Assembly (NCBI RefSeq): GCF_001027285.1
Contig: NZ_CP011509.1
Span: 5,154,501-5,218,500 of the forward strand
Direction of reading: 5' to 3'
Length of the DNA: 64,000 bases
From: Archangium gephyra
Lineage (GTDB): Bacteria > Myxococcota > Myxococcia > Myxococcales > Myxococcaceae
Shown: positions 25,192 through 34,123 of the stretch, one piece after another
How positions within the stretch are numbered: position 1 is the stretch's first letter
Layout of the letters: every line of letters starts with the position of its first letter
Position numbers and translations under genes: made by a program
Notes under the pieces: generated by a model
What the model saw: only the letters and a program-made list of their open reading frames with translations
What the model was told of the DNA's origin: nothing
The model's database searches: none

Positions 25192-25467
25192 TTACTTCGC
25201 GGCGGCCTTGGCGCGATTCGCGGCCTTGGCGAGCCGGGAGATGCGGCGCGAGGCAGCGCGCTTGTGGATGACGCCCTTGGACGCGGCCTTGTCGAGGGTA
25301 CGGGTGGCGGCCTTGAGGGCGTCCCCGGTCTTCGCCGTGTCCTTGGTGGTGAGGGTGTCGCGCATGGTCTTCACGGCATCCTTCACCGTGGTGCGGACGT
25401 TGACGTTGCGCGCGCGGCGCTTCTGGGCCTGACGGTTACGCTTCTCTGCGGACTTGGTGTTGGCCAA
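25192..25467 (-). CDS. rpsT: Ribosomal protein S20, TTG start
   Basis: The 91-residue basic protein has the S20 start ANTKSAEKRNRQAQKRR and end KAANRAKAAAK. The only codon that gives the conserved N-terminus (M)ANTKSAEKR is TTG at 25467, with GGAG six bases upstream, so initiation at TTG is firm. Escherichia coli rpsT also starts with UUG, and S20 there limits its own translation; the same may hold here. A strong hairpin lies in the 5-prime leader. It converges with lptE nine bases away. Confidence 0.93.
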   Translation of the reverse strand: MANTKSAEKRNRQAQKRRARNVNVRTTVKDAVKTMRDTLTTKDTAKTGDALKAATRTLDKAASKGVIHKRAASRRISRLAKAANRAKAAAK

Positions 25468-25498
25468 GGTGATCTCCAGCTTACTTCTGTGGAAAAGA

Positions 25499-25521
25499 GG
25501 CGCCGTACCTACTTCGGCGCC
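25499..25521 (-). promoter_or_regulatory. Stem-loop in the rpsT leader
   Basis: In the rpsT sense the sequence reads GGCGCCG, a nine-base loop AAGTAGGTA, and CGGCGCC, then TCTTTT, about 32 bases before the TTG. The perfect seven-base GC stem followed by a U-rich run looks like an attenuator or a binding site for autoregulation by S20. It could also be a terminator for transcription from the mazG side. Confidence 0.4.
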
Positions 25522-25580
25522 CACTGAGCGTCAAGACCTGCGTGATCCGTGCCACCTTCCGGACGCCCGAGTCTCATCAA

Positions 25581-26759
25581 TCAGTGGGCTCCGAAGGCGT
25601 ATTCCCAACGCAGGCCGGCGGGGTCCCGGAAGGTGATCCGCCCGGTGGCGCCCCCACCCTCGAGCGCGCACCCGGGGGAGGTGCCCTCCAGGAGGGTCCT
25701 CAGCCGCTCCACCGCCTCGGCGGAGGGGGCCCCGAAGGTCACGGTGGGGGGGGAGGGGGTACCCGGGCCCGGAGTGAAGACGAGCCGGTACAGCCCGTCA
25801 CCGTAGGCCGCCTCGTCGGCCGCCCCCCGCTCGGCACTCCAACCGAGGAGCGGGGCGAGCCGATCCCAGAAGGCCCGCTGGGCGGCGAGGTCCGTCACCG
25901 GCAGGCGCAGGGCCACCAGGGGGGCGCGGGGGACGCGGAGGGGGGGCGGCAGGCCCTTCTCCACGGCCTTGGCGGCGTCCCAGTGCCGGTCCATGTGCTC
26001 CAGGGTGGCCTCGCCCAGGGGGATGCCCTCGGCGCGCAGGGCGGACTCGATGTGCTGGAAACGGGTGGTGAAGCGGCGGCTGGCCATCCTCAGCGCGTCC
26101 TCGGCCGGCGTCTGGGTGAAGCGCGCGAGGTTGGCCAGGGAGAAGAGGACGTCCCCCAGCTCGTGCTCCAGCTCGTCCCGGTTCCCCGAGGCGATGGCCT
26201 CGTCCAGCTCTCCCAGCTCCTCGTACAGCTTGGCGCGGACTTCCTGGAGGCTCGGCCAGTCGAAGCCGATGCGGCTGGCCTTCTCCGTGAGCCGCTCGGC
26301 GCGCAGCAGGGCAGGGGCGCCCGTGGGCACGCCGTCCAGCACCGAGCCCTCCCGGCCCGTCTTCTTCTTGCGCTCCTCGGCCTTCAGCTTCGCCCAGTTG
26401 GCCAGCGGCTGCGGGGTGCCGTCCGCCTGCCGCTCGCCGAAGACGTGGGGGTGGCGGCTGGTGAGCTTCTCGCTGATGGACCGGGACACGTCCGCCATGG
26501 AGAACTCGCCCAGCTCCTCGGCCAGCCGCGCGTGGAAGACGATCTGGAAGAGCAGATCCCCCAGCTCCTCGCACAGCGCGCGCCAGGGGCCGCCCTCGGC
26601 CACCCGGTCCATCTCGTCGATGACCTCGAAGGCCTCCTCGGTCAGATAGGGCCGCAGCGAGCGCAGGTCCTGCTCTCTGTCCCAGGGACAACCGTCCTGG
26701 GACCGGAGCCGGGCCATGATTTCCACCAACTTGTCCAATTGCTCCCCTGCTGCACTCAT
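25581..26759 (-). CDS. mazG: MazG nucleotide pyrophosphohydrolase fused to a VOC/glyoxalase domain
   Basis: The 392-residue protein has a full two-module MazG part (about 1-265): CPWDREQDLRSLRPYLTEEA, then EELGDLLFQIVFHARLAEE with the metal-binding EExxE/D pattern, then the second module with YEELGELDEAIASG and EHELGDVLFSLANLARF. MazG hydrolyses NTPs and is linked to ppGpp control and nucleotide-pool cleaning. From about residue 275 a second domain follows the vicinal-oxygen-chelate fold: VALRLPVTDLAAQRAFWDRL, then YRLVFTPG, and ending ITFRDPAGLRWEYAFG. A typical bacterial MazG is about 265 residues. The ATG has an excellent GGAGGAGAAGGA site. Confidence 0.9.
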   Translation of the reverse strand: MSAAGEQLDKLVEIMARLRSQDGCPWDREQDLRSLRPYLTEEAFEVIDEMDRVAEGGPWRALCEELGDLLFQIVFHARLAEELGEFSMADVSRSISEKLTSRHPHVFGERQADGTPQPLANWAKLKAEERKKKTGREGSVLDGVPTGAPALLRAERLTEKASRIGFDWPSLQEVRAKLYEELGELDEAIASGNRDELEHELGDVLFSLANLARFTQTPAEDALRMASRRFTTRFQHIESALRAEGIPLGEATLEHMDRHWDAAKAVEKGLPPPLRVPRAPLVALRLPVTDLAAQRAFWDRLAPLLGWSAERGAADEAAYGDGLYRLVFTPGPGTPSPPTVTFGAPSAEAVERLRTLLEGTSPGCALEGGGATGRITFRDPAGLRWEYAFGAH

Positions 26760-26870
26760 GTTCCTTCTCCTCCCGGGCGAGCGGGCGAGTTCCCTGTAAC
26801 ACGGGGGAACCGCGAAACGGGGGTGACAACTTCCGTGGGGGTGGCCCGTCGCCTATCATCGGGACCCCGA

Positions 26871-29123
26871 ATGCCGCGCCTTCCCCTGTTGCGCCTCTTG
26901 TCGTTGATGATGTGCCTTGCCGTGTGGATGCCCGCGCGGCAGGCGCATGCGCAGAAGCCGCGTTCCACTGCGCAGAAGTCCCCGCGTCAGACTCCGGCCG
27001 AGAAGCCTGGGTACGACGACCCGTCGATGCTGGAGCCGTCGGAGATGACGGTCGAGCCCTCGAGCGAGCTGTCCGAGGAGGAGTCCTCCGAGGAGGAGTC
27101 GGACGAGGGCTCCACGCGTGCTGGCCGCGGCAAGAACCGCAAGGGCCAGAAGTCGCGGGACGAGGAGGAAGAGGCCGCGCAGGACGCGCCTCCGGTGGAC
27201 GAGAAGCCCGCGACGGGCATGACGGTGGAGACGAAGCCGGTGGCCCCCGCGCCGCTGCCGGTGGTCCGGCCGCCGCCTCCGCCCATCCTCGCCCCGCGGG
27301 TGACGGACGCGGATCTGCAGGCCGCCTGGGACAAGTGGCGCAAGGCGGTGGCCGCGCTGGACATGGAGTCGGCGCGCAAGGCGCAGACGGAGCTGGTGTC
27401 CCTCAAGGACGACGTGGCCGCGCTGGACATGGAGTCGCTGAGCATCGGCTTCATCCGGGCGGCCGAGGGGCGGCGCAAGGCCAATGACGGCGCCGGCGCG
27501 CTGCAGCTGCTGGAGCACGCGGTGTCGCTCTCGCCCAACCTTCCCTATGCGCGGCTCGCGCTCGCCGAGGCCCATGCGCGCCGCTCGCCCGGTGACGTGG
27601 GGGCGTACAGCGGGGAGCTCAAGGCCGCGCTGTCGGTGATGCTGAAGGACCCGCGCTACCGGCGCCCGGCGCTGGCGGACCTGGGCGCGGTGTTCCTGGT
27701 GGCGGTGCTGGCCACGGCGGCGGTGGTGGTGGGGGTGCTCTTCCTGCGGCGGGCGCGCTTCTTCTTCCATGACTTCCACCACCTCTTCCCCCGGGCGGCG
27801 GCGCGGTGGCAGTCCGCGGCCCTGGCGGTGCTGCTGCTGATCGGCACGCCGGTGGCGCTGCGGCTGGGCCTGGTGCCCGTGCTGCTCATCCTCCTGCTGT
27901 CGGTGTCGCTCTACCTCTCGAAGCTGGAGCGGGCGGTGGGGGCGCTGCTGCTGGTGGCGGCGGCCTTCGTGCCGTTCGCCGCCGGGAAGATCGCCCAGAC
28001 GTCGGCCTTCGCCGGAACGGTGGCCGAGGATGTCTACATCCTGGAGCGCGGAGGCCTGTCCGCGGAGGCGGTGGCCGACCGGGTGCGCGCGCGCAGCGAG
28101 AACAAGCAGCAGAAGATCGAGTTCGCGGAGCTGTTCGCGCTCGGGCGCTTCGAGGCCCGCCGCGGCCAGTTGGACGAGGCCATCACCCACTACAAGGCGG
28201 CGTCGGCCATGAGCAACGCCCCGCACGCGGCGCTGCTGACCAACTGGGCCAACGCGTTGCTGGTCAAGGGCGAGACGGACGAGGCGGCGCGCAAGTACGC
28301 CGAGGCCTCGGCGGCGGATCCGGGACTGGCCGCTCCCGCCTTCAACCTGGCCGAGGTGTACCGCCGCCGTGCCGCGGTGGCCCCGGACTCGGAGATCGGC
28401 TCCGAGAACCAGAAGGCGCGTGATGCGCTCCAGGCCGCGCAGCGTCTCGACTCCTCCCTGCTGATGTGGCAGCGGCCGCCGGAGGATCGCCTGTTCATGA
28501 ACCGCCTGCTGCTCGCCCCCGCGCTGGCGGAGGAGGACCTGCCGCCCACGGATGATCCGGCGGCCGGCGAGCGGGTGGAGGCGCAGCTGTCGCGCCGTCT
28601 GCTCGGGGGCGGCTCCGGCCTCACCGCCTGGGGCCTGCCGGTACTGGGCGCGCTGCTCGCCTTCGGGCTCGGCTTCGCGGGCCAGTCGATGAAGGCCTCG
28701 CGCGAGTGCGAGAAGTGCGGCCGCCCGGTGTGCCGGCGGTGCGACAAGGAGCTGGGCGTGGCGAGCAAGATGTGCGCCCAGTGCGTCAACGCCTTCTCGC
28801 GCAAGGGCGCGGTGGAGGCGCGCGTCCGGGCCCGCAAGCAGATCGAGATCGAGCGCCACCGTCAGTGGGAGAGCGGTGTGTCGTACGCCATCGGCGCGCT
28901 GGTGTCCGGCGCGGGCCACCTGTTCCAGGGGCTGACGGTGCGCGGCACCCTCTACGCCTTCTTCTTCCTCTTCGCGGTGTCCGGGGTGCTGCTGCGCTCC
29001 GGGGTGCTGCGCGCGCCGTATGGCGAGGTCCCGCTGTACCTCAAGCTGGCGCCGCTGCTGCTGCTGCTCATTCCCCTCCATCTTTTGACGTTGCGCGGCC
29101 TGTACCGCCGCCAGAACGAATAG
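26871..29123 (+). CDS. Exported/membrane TPR protein with a zinc-binding B-box-like motif
   Basis: The 750-residue protein starts with a signal-like segment, then a long acidic disordered region with EEESSEEESDEG, then a Pro-rich part. A TPR-like helical section follows (GALQLLEHAVSLSPNLPYAR), then a block of membrane segments near residues 265-365. Further TPRs follow (FAELFALGRFEARRGQLDEA; LLTNWANALLVKGETDEAAR), then a membrane helix, a Cys cluster (CEKCGRPVCRRC ... MCAQC) and two final membrane helices. I recognise no named family. The next gene (DUF4388) starts 12 bases later, so they probably form an operon. Codons further upstream in the same frame overlap mazG on the other strand and are not part of it. 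Confidence 0.75.
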   Translation: MPRLPLLRLLSLMMCLAVWMPARQAHAQKPRSTAQKSPRQTPAEKPGYDDPSMLEPSEMTVEPSSELSEEESSEEESDEGSTRAGRGKNRKGQKSRDEEEEAAQDAPPVDEKPATGMTVETKPVAPAPLPVVRPPPPPILAPRVTDADLQAAWDKWRKAVAALDMESARKAQTELVSLKDDVAALDMESLSIGFIRAAEGRRKANDGAGALQLLEHAVSLSPNLPYARLALAEAHARRSPGDVGAYSGELKAALSVMLKDPRYRRPALADLGAVFLVAVLATAAVVVGVLFLRRARFFFHDFHHLFPRAAARWQSAALAVLLLIGTPVALRLGLVPVLLILLLSVSLYLSKLERAVGALLLVAAAFVPFAAGKIAQTSAFAGTVAEDVYILERGGLSAEAVADRVRARSENKQQKIEFAELFALGRFEARRGQLDEAITHYKAASAMSNAPHAALLTNWANALLVKGETDEAARKYAEASAADPGLAAPAFNLAEVYRRRAAVAPDSEIGSENQKARDALQAAQRLDSSLLMWQRPPEDRLFMNRLLLAPALAEEDLPPTDDPAAGERVEAQLSRRLLGGGSGLTAWGLPVLGALLAFGLGFAGQSMKASRECEKCGRPVCRRCDKELGVASKMCAQCVNAFSRKGAVEARVRARKQIEIERHRQWESGVSYAIGALVSGAGHLFQGLTVRGTLYAFFFLFAVSGVLLRSGVLRAPYGEVPLYLKLAPLLLLLIPLHLLTLRGLYRRQNE

Positions 29124-29135
29124 GCCGGAACGACG

Positions 29136-30326
29136 ATGGCCCTGACGGGAACGCTCAAGGACTTTGGTATCGCGGACATCCTGCAGCTGATTGGTCAGCA
29201 GCAGAAGACGGGTGTCCTCTACCTCAAGAGCAAGGAGCAGGAGGTCCAGGTCTTCTTCCGGGACGGCGCCATCGTCCGCGCCGAGAGCGTCACCCGGAAG
29301 AAGAAGGACCTCATCGGCAACATGCTGGTGCGCGCCGAGCTCATCACCGAGCAGCAGCTCGAGAGCGCGCTGGAGACGCAGAAGCGCACCCTCAAGCGGC
29401 TCGGTGACGTGCTCACCAGCACCGGTGCCATCTCCGCCCAGAAGCTCAAGCAGATGATGCAGCTCCAGGTGACGGAGACCCTCTATGGGCTCTTCCTCTG
29501 GAAGGCGGGCACCTACGAGTTCAAGCAGGAGGAGGTCCAGGCGGACAGCGAATCCATCACGCCGCTGCGCGCCGAGAGCGTGCTGATGGAAGGCTTCCGG
29601 ATGGTGGACGAGTGGCCCCACGTCCGGAAGAAGATCTCCAGCGACGCCATGACCTTCGAGCGGCTCAAGGAGCTGCCCGCCCCCAACCCCAAGAACAAGA
29701 AGCAGGAGGAGGACGACTTCGACGCCTCCTTCGACGACGCCTTCTCCGAGGAGAAGAAGGACGAGAACAAGGGCGAGTTCAAGTCCATTGGCAGCGCCGA
29801 GCGCCGCGTCTACGAGCTCATCGCCCCCGGCCGCGACGTGCGCAAGCTGGTGGACCTCAGCAGCCTGGGCGAGTTCGAGACCAGCAAGGCGCTCGTCAAC
29901 CTGCTCAACCTCGAGTACATCCGCGCCCATCAGGCCTCGGGCCGGTCCTCCTCCTCGGGTGGGGCCAACCTGCTCGTCCGGGTGGGTGGCGTGGTGGCCC
30001 GCGCCGTCGTGACGGTGATCGTCCTGGCCGCCCTGGGCTTCGTGGGCTCGCGGCTCCGGCCGGACACCTGGGACCTGGGCGACGACTCGGCCTCCTCGTT
30101 CGCGGACCCGGCGGCCCAGCGTCTCCTGGCGCGCGCCCAGCAGGCCCGAATCGAAGCCGCCCTGGAGGTGTTTCGACTGGAAAAGGGGGCACTCCCCGAG
30201 CGTCTGGATGCACTGGTGGAGGTGGGACTCCTACAGCAGGAGGACCTGCGCTACCCCTGGCGGGATGATTATTACTATCGCCGTACGTCAGATCGGCAGT
30301 TCATCCTCCTGTCTCCCCTGCGCTAG
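29136..30326 (+). CDS. DUF4388 protein with a membrane helix and pseudopilin-like tail
   Basis: The 396-residue protein begins with a DUF4388 (PATAN-type) domain: LTGTLKDFGIADILQLIGQQ, KTGVLYL, and VQVFFRDGAIVRAE. A helical middle follows (AQKLKQMMQLQVTETLYGLF), then an acidic linker, a winged-helix-like part, a single membrane helix (VVTVIVLAALGFVGSRL), and a C-terminal stretch. That stretch resembles the GspG/pseudopilin region (IEAALEVFRLEKGALPERLD ... YPWRDDYYY). DUF4388 is common in myxobacteria and tied to signalling. It lies 12 bases after the TPR membrane gene. Confidence 0.8.
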   Translation: MALTGTLKDFGIADILQLIGQQQKTGVLYLKSKEQEVQVFFRDGAIVRAESVTRKKKDLIGNMLVRAELITEQQLESALETQKRTLKRLGDVLTSTGAISAQKLKQMMQLQVTETLYGLFLWKAGTYEFKQEEVQADSESITPLRAESVLMEGFRMVDEWPHVRKKISSDAMTFERLKELPAPNPKNKKQEEDDFDASFDDAFSEEKKDENKGEFKSIGSAERRVYELIAPGRDVRKLVDLSSLGEFETSKALVNLLNLEYIRAHQASGRSSSSGGANLLVRVGGVVARAVVTVIVLAALGFVGSRLRPDTWDLGDDSASSFADPAAQRLLARAQQARIEAALEVFRLEKGALPERLDALVEVGLLQQEDLRYPWRDDYYYRRTSDRQFILLSPLR

Positions 30327-30392
30327 GTGGGCTGCTCGCTTCCTCCTTTCGCTGGCAGTGGGAGGACGTTAGCTTGACAGTGAGGATTTGAA

Positions 30393-31523
30393 TTGTCCGA
30401 CACCCGTCCCGAGGGATTAGACGAATTGCGAAACCCCGCCACAGTAGAGGCACAAGCGGCAGTCAGCCCCACCTCGGCCAAGGTGGATGTCCGTGACAAC
30501 GCGACGACCCTGGCGCTGTGTGGCAACCAGAACGAGAACTTGAAGCTCATGGAGCGCCGGCTCGGTGTCCGGGTCGGACAGCGGGGGACCGAGCTCCACC
30601 TGTCCGGACCGTCCGACGCCGTGGCCTTCACGGTGCGCCTCGTGGAGAACCTCGAGGGGATGATCCGCGCCGGCCGCCCCATCTACCGCGAGGACGTCGA
30701 GCAGGCCATCAAGGTGCTCGGCCGCGGTGGGGCGGAGTCGCTCCAGGACGTGATGAACAGCCCGGTGCTCAAGAGCTCGGGCAACAAGCAGATCGCCCCC
30801 AAGAGCATCGCGCAGAAGCGCTACGTGGATGCCATCCGCGCCCATGACATCGTCTTCGGCATCGGCCCCGCCGGTACCGGCAAGACGTACCTCGCCATGG
30901 CCATGGCGGTGGCCGCCCTCCAGGAGCGCAAGGTCAAGCGCATCGTCCTGGCTCGTCCGGCCGTCGAGGCCGGTGAGAAGCTCGGCTTCCTCCCCGGAGA
31001 CCTGGCCGAGAAGGTCAACCCCTACCTGCGCCCGCTCTACGACGCGCTGCACGACATGATGGCCGTCGAGCGCGCCCTGCACCTGATCGAGCAGGGCGTG
31101 GTGGAGGTGGCCCCGCTGGCCTTCATGCGTGGCCGCACGCTCAATGACTCCTTCGTCATCCTCGACGAGGCGCAGAACACCACCATCGAGCAGATGAAGA
31201 TGTTCCTCACCCGCCTGGGCTACAACAGCAAGGCGGTCATCACGGGGGACGTGACGCAGGTGGACCTGCCGGTGGGCAAGGCCAGTGGCCTGCACCACGC
31301 GCGCTCCATCCTCAAGAACGTGGAGGGCATCTGCATCTCCGAGTTCACCGAGGTGGACGTGGTGCGTCACCCGCTGGTGCAGGAGGTCATCCGCGCCTAC
31401 GACCGGTACGACGCGGCGCAGCAGGCCGCCAAGGCCCTCAAGGAAGCGGAAGCGACGGTCGCGAGCGGAACGGCGCCGGAAGTGGCCGCCGGTGCGCCGG
31501 AATCCGACACGCCAACCCCTTGA
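30393..31523 (+). CDS. phoH: PhoH-like ATPase
   Basis: The 376-residue protein has an N-terminal KH-like region ([18 protein letters not shown]), the Walker A GPAGTGKT, the conserved [18 protein letters not shown], the Walker [10 protein letters not shown] and the sensor [12 protein letters not shown]. It is the PhoH/YbeZ type encoded next to YbeY and is thought to act with it in RNA metabolism. It starts at TTG 30393 with GAGGA upstream; no ATG or GTG fits the family start. The gene order phoH-pgpH-ybeY matches that of many Firmicutes and Deltaproteobacteria. Confidence 0.92.
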   Translation: MSDTRPEGLDELRNPATVEAQAAVSPTSAKVDVRDNATTLALCGNQNENLKLMERRLGVRVGQRGTELHLSGPSDAVAFTVRLVENLEGMIRAGRPIYREDVEQAIKVLGRGGAESLQDVMNSPVLKSSGNKQIAPKSIAQKRYVDAIRAHDIVFGIGPAGTGKTYLAMAMAVAALQERKVKRIVLARPAVEAGEKLGFLPGDLAEKVNPYLRPLYDALHDMMAVERALHLIEQGVVEVAPLAFMRGRTLNDSFVILDEAQNTTIEQMKMFLTRLGYNSKAVITGDVTQVDLPVGKASGLHHARSILKNVEGICISEFTEVDVVRHPLVQEVIRAYDRYDAAQQAAKALKEAEATVASGTAPEVAAGAPESDTPTP

Positions 31524-31557
31524 TTTCACAAGCTCGATAGCCGGGTGAGCAAGCGAC

Positions 31558-31584
31558 GGGCGGCGGAGGGGATTCCCGCCGCCC
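31558..31584 (+). terminator. GC hairpin between phoH and pgpH
   Basis: GGGCGGCGG and CCGCCGCCC form a perfect nine-base stem with a nine-base loop, followed by GCTTTGCTTG. It sits 34 bases after the phoH stop and 47 bases before the pgpH start on the same strand. It may be a partial terminator or processing barrier that lowers downstream expression. The U run is short. Confidence 0.45.
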
Positions 31585-31631
31585 GCTTTGCTTGATGAAC
31601 CCGCCACGCCTCCCATAGGTTGGACAACCCC

Positions 31632-34103
31632 ATGGCCGAACCGGAATCGTCGCCCCCCGGACCCAGTCCGCTGGACGCGCTCGCCCACCGCTTCCGGCTC
31701 GGCCCCCGTTGGGGCCGGCGCCTGACGAGTGTGTTGCTGCTACTGACGGTGTCGGTGGCGGCCGGTTTCGTCATTTCCCCGGGCCTCTTCAGCCAGCAGA
31801 TTCCCGCGCTCACCGAGGATCACCTGGGCAAGCCCTTCCGGGCCAACTCCCCGGCGGGTTTCAAGGCCGGGCGGGACTACGAGATCATCCACCAGGCGAT
31901 GACCGAGCAGCGGCGCCTGGAGGCACGCGGCGCGGTGCGGCCGGTGTACGACCTGAGCCCGGGCGTGCTGTTGGAGATCCGCGCGTCGGTGGGCGCGGCC
32001 TTCCAGGAGATGCGTCAGCGGCTGGCGGCCCGGGCGGCGGCCACCCCCGTGGAGGTGGTTCCGGAGGCGGGCAAGGCGCAGCCGCGCAAGCCGGCCCCGC
32101 TGCTGTCCCCGGAGGAGCGCGAGCTCTTCCAGGGGCTGCTGTTCGGGCGCAAGGACGCGGTGCTGGATGGGGACGATGTCCAGGCGCTGGCCGTGGCGCG
32201 CTTCTCCGAGGCGATGGAGCAGGCCACGGTGTCGCTGGTGGAGCGGGCCTACGGCTTCTCCGAGCCCACCCCGGTGTACATCACCAACTCGCGCGAGGAG
32301 GTGTCGCGCGAGGGCCCGCAGGGCATCACCATCCGGGACTTGAGGCACAACGGGGAGCAGACGCTGCCGGGGACGGCGCCCACGGTGGTGGACGTGCGCG
32401 AGGCGCACATGGAGATGGACCGGTTCGCGTCCATTCCGGGCAACCTGCTGCCGGACTCGCCGGGCGTGCAGCGGCGGGCGGTGCTGCGGCTGGCCAAGCG
32501 GCTGGTGCGGCCCAACCTCACCATCAACCTGGCGGAGACGGACGCGCGGCGGCGCCAGGCGGCCTCCGCGGTGAAGGACGCCGTCATCTCCATCAAGAAG
32601 GGCCAGCGGGTCATCGGGGACGGGGAGCTGGTCAACGAGACGCACCTGGTGGCCATCCGGGGCATGCGCTCGCAGACGGACCGGTTGGATCTGGTGCAGC
32701 TGCAGGTGGGGGGCACGGGGCTGGTGGCGCTGCTGATCTCGGCCACGTACCTCTTCTGCCGGGCGGCCTTCCGGCGCTTCCGCCCCACGCGCAAGGACGC
32801 GATGCTGCTGGGCTCGTTGCTGGTGGCCGTCCTGGGCCTGCTGCAGGTGTGGGTGTCCATCGCGGACGCGGTGCAGGACCGGTACACGGCCATTCCCCTG
32901 GAGGCCTTCTATTACGCCTTCCCGGTGGCGGCCGGGGCCATGCTGGTGCGCTTCATCCTCTCCGAGGAACTGGCGCTCTTCTTCGCGATGGTGCTGGCGA
33001 GCCTGTGTGGGGTGATGCTGGGCAACTCGCTGTCCTTCGGCATCTACGCGCTGGTGGGCGCCCTGGTGGCGGCGGACCGCGTCACCTACGCCAAGGACCG
33101 GGTGGGGCTCTTCCGCGCGGGTCTGGCCACCGGCGGCATCAACCTGGTGGCGGTGCTCTGCCTCTTCCTGGCCGAGGGAAAGGGCCTCACCCCGGACACG
33201 CTCATCACGGCCCTGTTCGCCTTCGCGGGCACGGCGCTGGCGGTGCCGGTGATGGTGATGGCGCTCACGCCGCTCATCGAGTCCGTCTTCGGCTACGCGT
33301 CGGACCTGAAGCTGCTGGAGCTGGCCAACCTCAACCATCCGGCGCTCAAGGAGCTCATCGTCCAGGCGCCGGGCACCTACCACCACTCCATCATCATCGG
33401 CACGCTGGTGGAGAACGCGGCGGAGGCCATTGGCGCCAACCCGCTGCTGGCGCGCTCGTGCGCGTACTACCACGACATCGGCAAGGGCCGGAATCCGCTC
33501 TACTTCGGCGAGAACCAGAAGGGCGAGAACAAGCATGACAGCCTCGCCCCGGCGATGAGCGCCGTCATCATCAAGCGCCACGTCACCGAGGGGCTGGAGA
33601 TGGCGCGCCAGTACCGGTTGCCCAAGCTGGTGGCGGATGCGATTCCGCAGCACCACGGCACGCGGCTGGTGGGCTACTTCTTCCACAAGGCCGTCAAGGA
33701 GCAGGAGGGCAAGGAAGGTGCTCCGCCCATCGACGAGAGCATCTTCCGCTACCCGGGCCCCAAGCCCCAGTTCCGCGAGGCGGCGCTGGTGATGATCGCC
33801 GACGCGGTGGAGGCCTCGACGCGCGCGCTGCCCGAGCCCACCACGCCCCGGCTACAGGCCCAGGTGCAGAAGATGATCAACCTCATCTTCTCCGAGGGGC
33901 AGCTGGACGAGTGTGACCTGACGCTCAGGGACCTGAACCTCATCGCACAATCCTTCCTGCACACGCTGGAGGGCATCTACCATGCGCGCCCGGAGTACCC
34001 GGCGGGAGCGCTGCTGGCGGGCCCCAAGGGGGCGGCGCTGACGGTGGCGGGGACGACGACGAAGCAGGATGGCAAGGTGCGTCCGACGGGCACGGGCACC
34101 TGA
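31632..34103 (+). CDS. pgpH: 7TM-HD cyclic di-AMP phosphodiesterase, PgpH type
   Basis: The 823-residue membrane protein has an N-terminal signal-anchor (VLLLLTVSVAAGFVISPG), a large extracytoplasmic 7TMR-HDED domain, seven membrane segments between about 355 and 560, and a cytoplasmic HD domain. The HD domain shows HHSIIIGTL, the YHDIGK motif and a later QHHGT. PgpH of Listeria degrades c-di-AMP to pApA, and homologues in phoH-ybeY clusters share this architecture. Activity on c-di-AMP here is inferred. I chose ATG 31632 over TTG 31620. No diadenylate cyclase is in the window. Confidence 0.88.
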   Translation: MAEPESSPPGPSPLDALAHRFRLGPRWGRRLTSVLLLLTVSVAAGFVISPGLFSQQIPALTEDHLGKPFRANSPAGFKAGRDYEIIHQAMTEQRRLEARGAVRPVYDLSPGVLLEIRASVGAAFQEMRQRLAARAAATPVEVVPEAGKAQPRKPAPLLSPEERELFQGLLFGRKDAVLDGDDVQALAVARFSEAMEQATVSLVERAYGFSEPTPVYITNSREEVSREGPQGITIRDLRHNGEQTLPGTAPTVVDVREAHMEMDRFASIPGNLLPDSPGVQRRAVLRLAKRLVRPNLTINLAETDARRRQAASAVKDAVISIKKGQRVIGDGELVNETHLVAIRGMRSQTDRLDLVQLQVGGTGLVALLISATYLFCRAAFRRFRPTRKDAMLLGSLLVAVLGLLQVWVSIADAVQDRYTAIPLEAFYYAFPVAAGAMLVRFILSEELALFFAMVLASLCGVMLGNSLSFGIYALVGALVAADRVTYAKDRVGLFRAGLATGGINLVAVLCLFLAEGKGLTPDTLITALFAFAGTALAVPVMVMALTPLIESVFGYASDLKLLELANLNHPALKELIVQAPGTYHHSIIIGTLVENAAEAIGANPLLARSCAYYHDIGKGRNPLYFGENQKGENKHDSLAPAMSAVIIKRHVTEGLEMARQYRLPKLVADAIPQHHGTRLVGYFFHKAVKEQEGKEGAPPIDESIFRYPGPKPQFREAALVMIADAVEASTRALPEPTTPRLQAQVQKMINLIFSEGQLDECDLTLRDLNLIAQSFLHTLEGIYHARPEYPAGALLAGPKGAALTVAGTTTKQDGKVRPTGTGT

Positions 34104-34123
34104 GGCGGCGGAGGAGGTCGAAC

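Noticed and set aside
25542-26870. Upstream extension of the TPR membrane protein frame
   Set aside because: The open frame continues far upstream but is antisense to mazG and Gly/Glu/Arg-rich; the signal-like N-terminus at ATG 26871 marks the true start.
30374-30379. Perfect TTGACA before phoH
   Set aside because: A -10 at normal spacing would fall inside the first phoH codons (TCCGAC), so no promoter can be made from it for this start.
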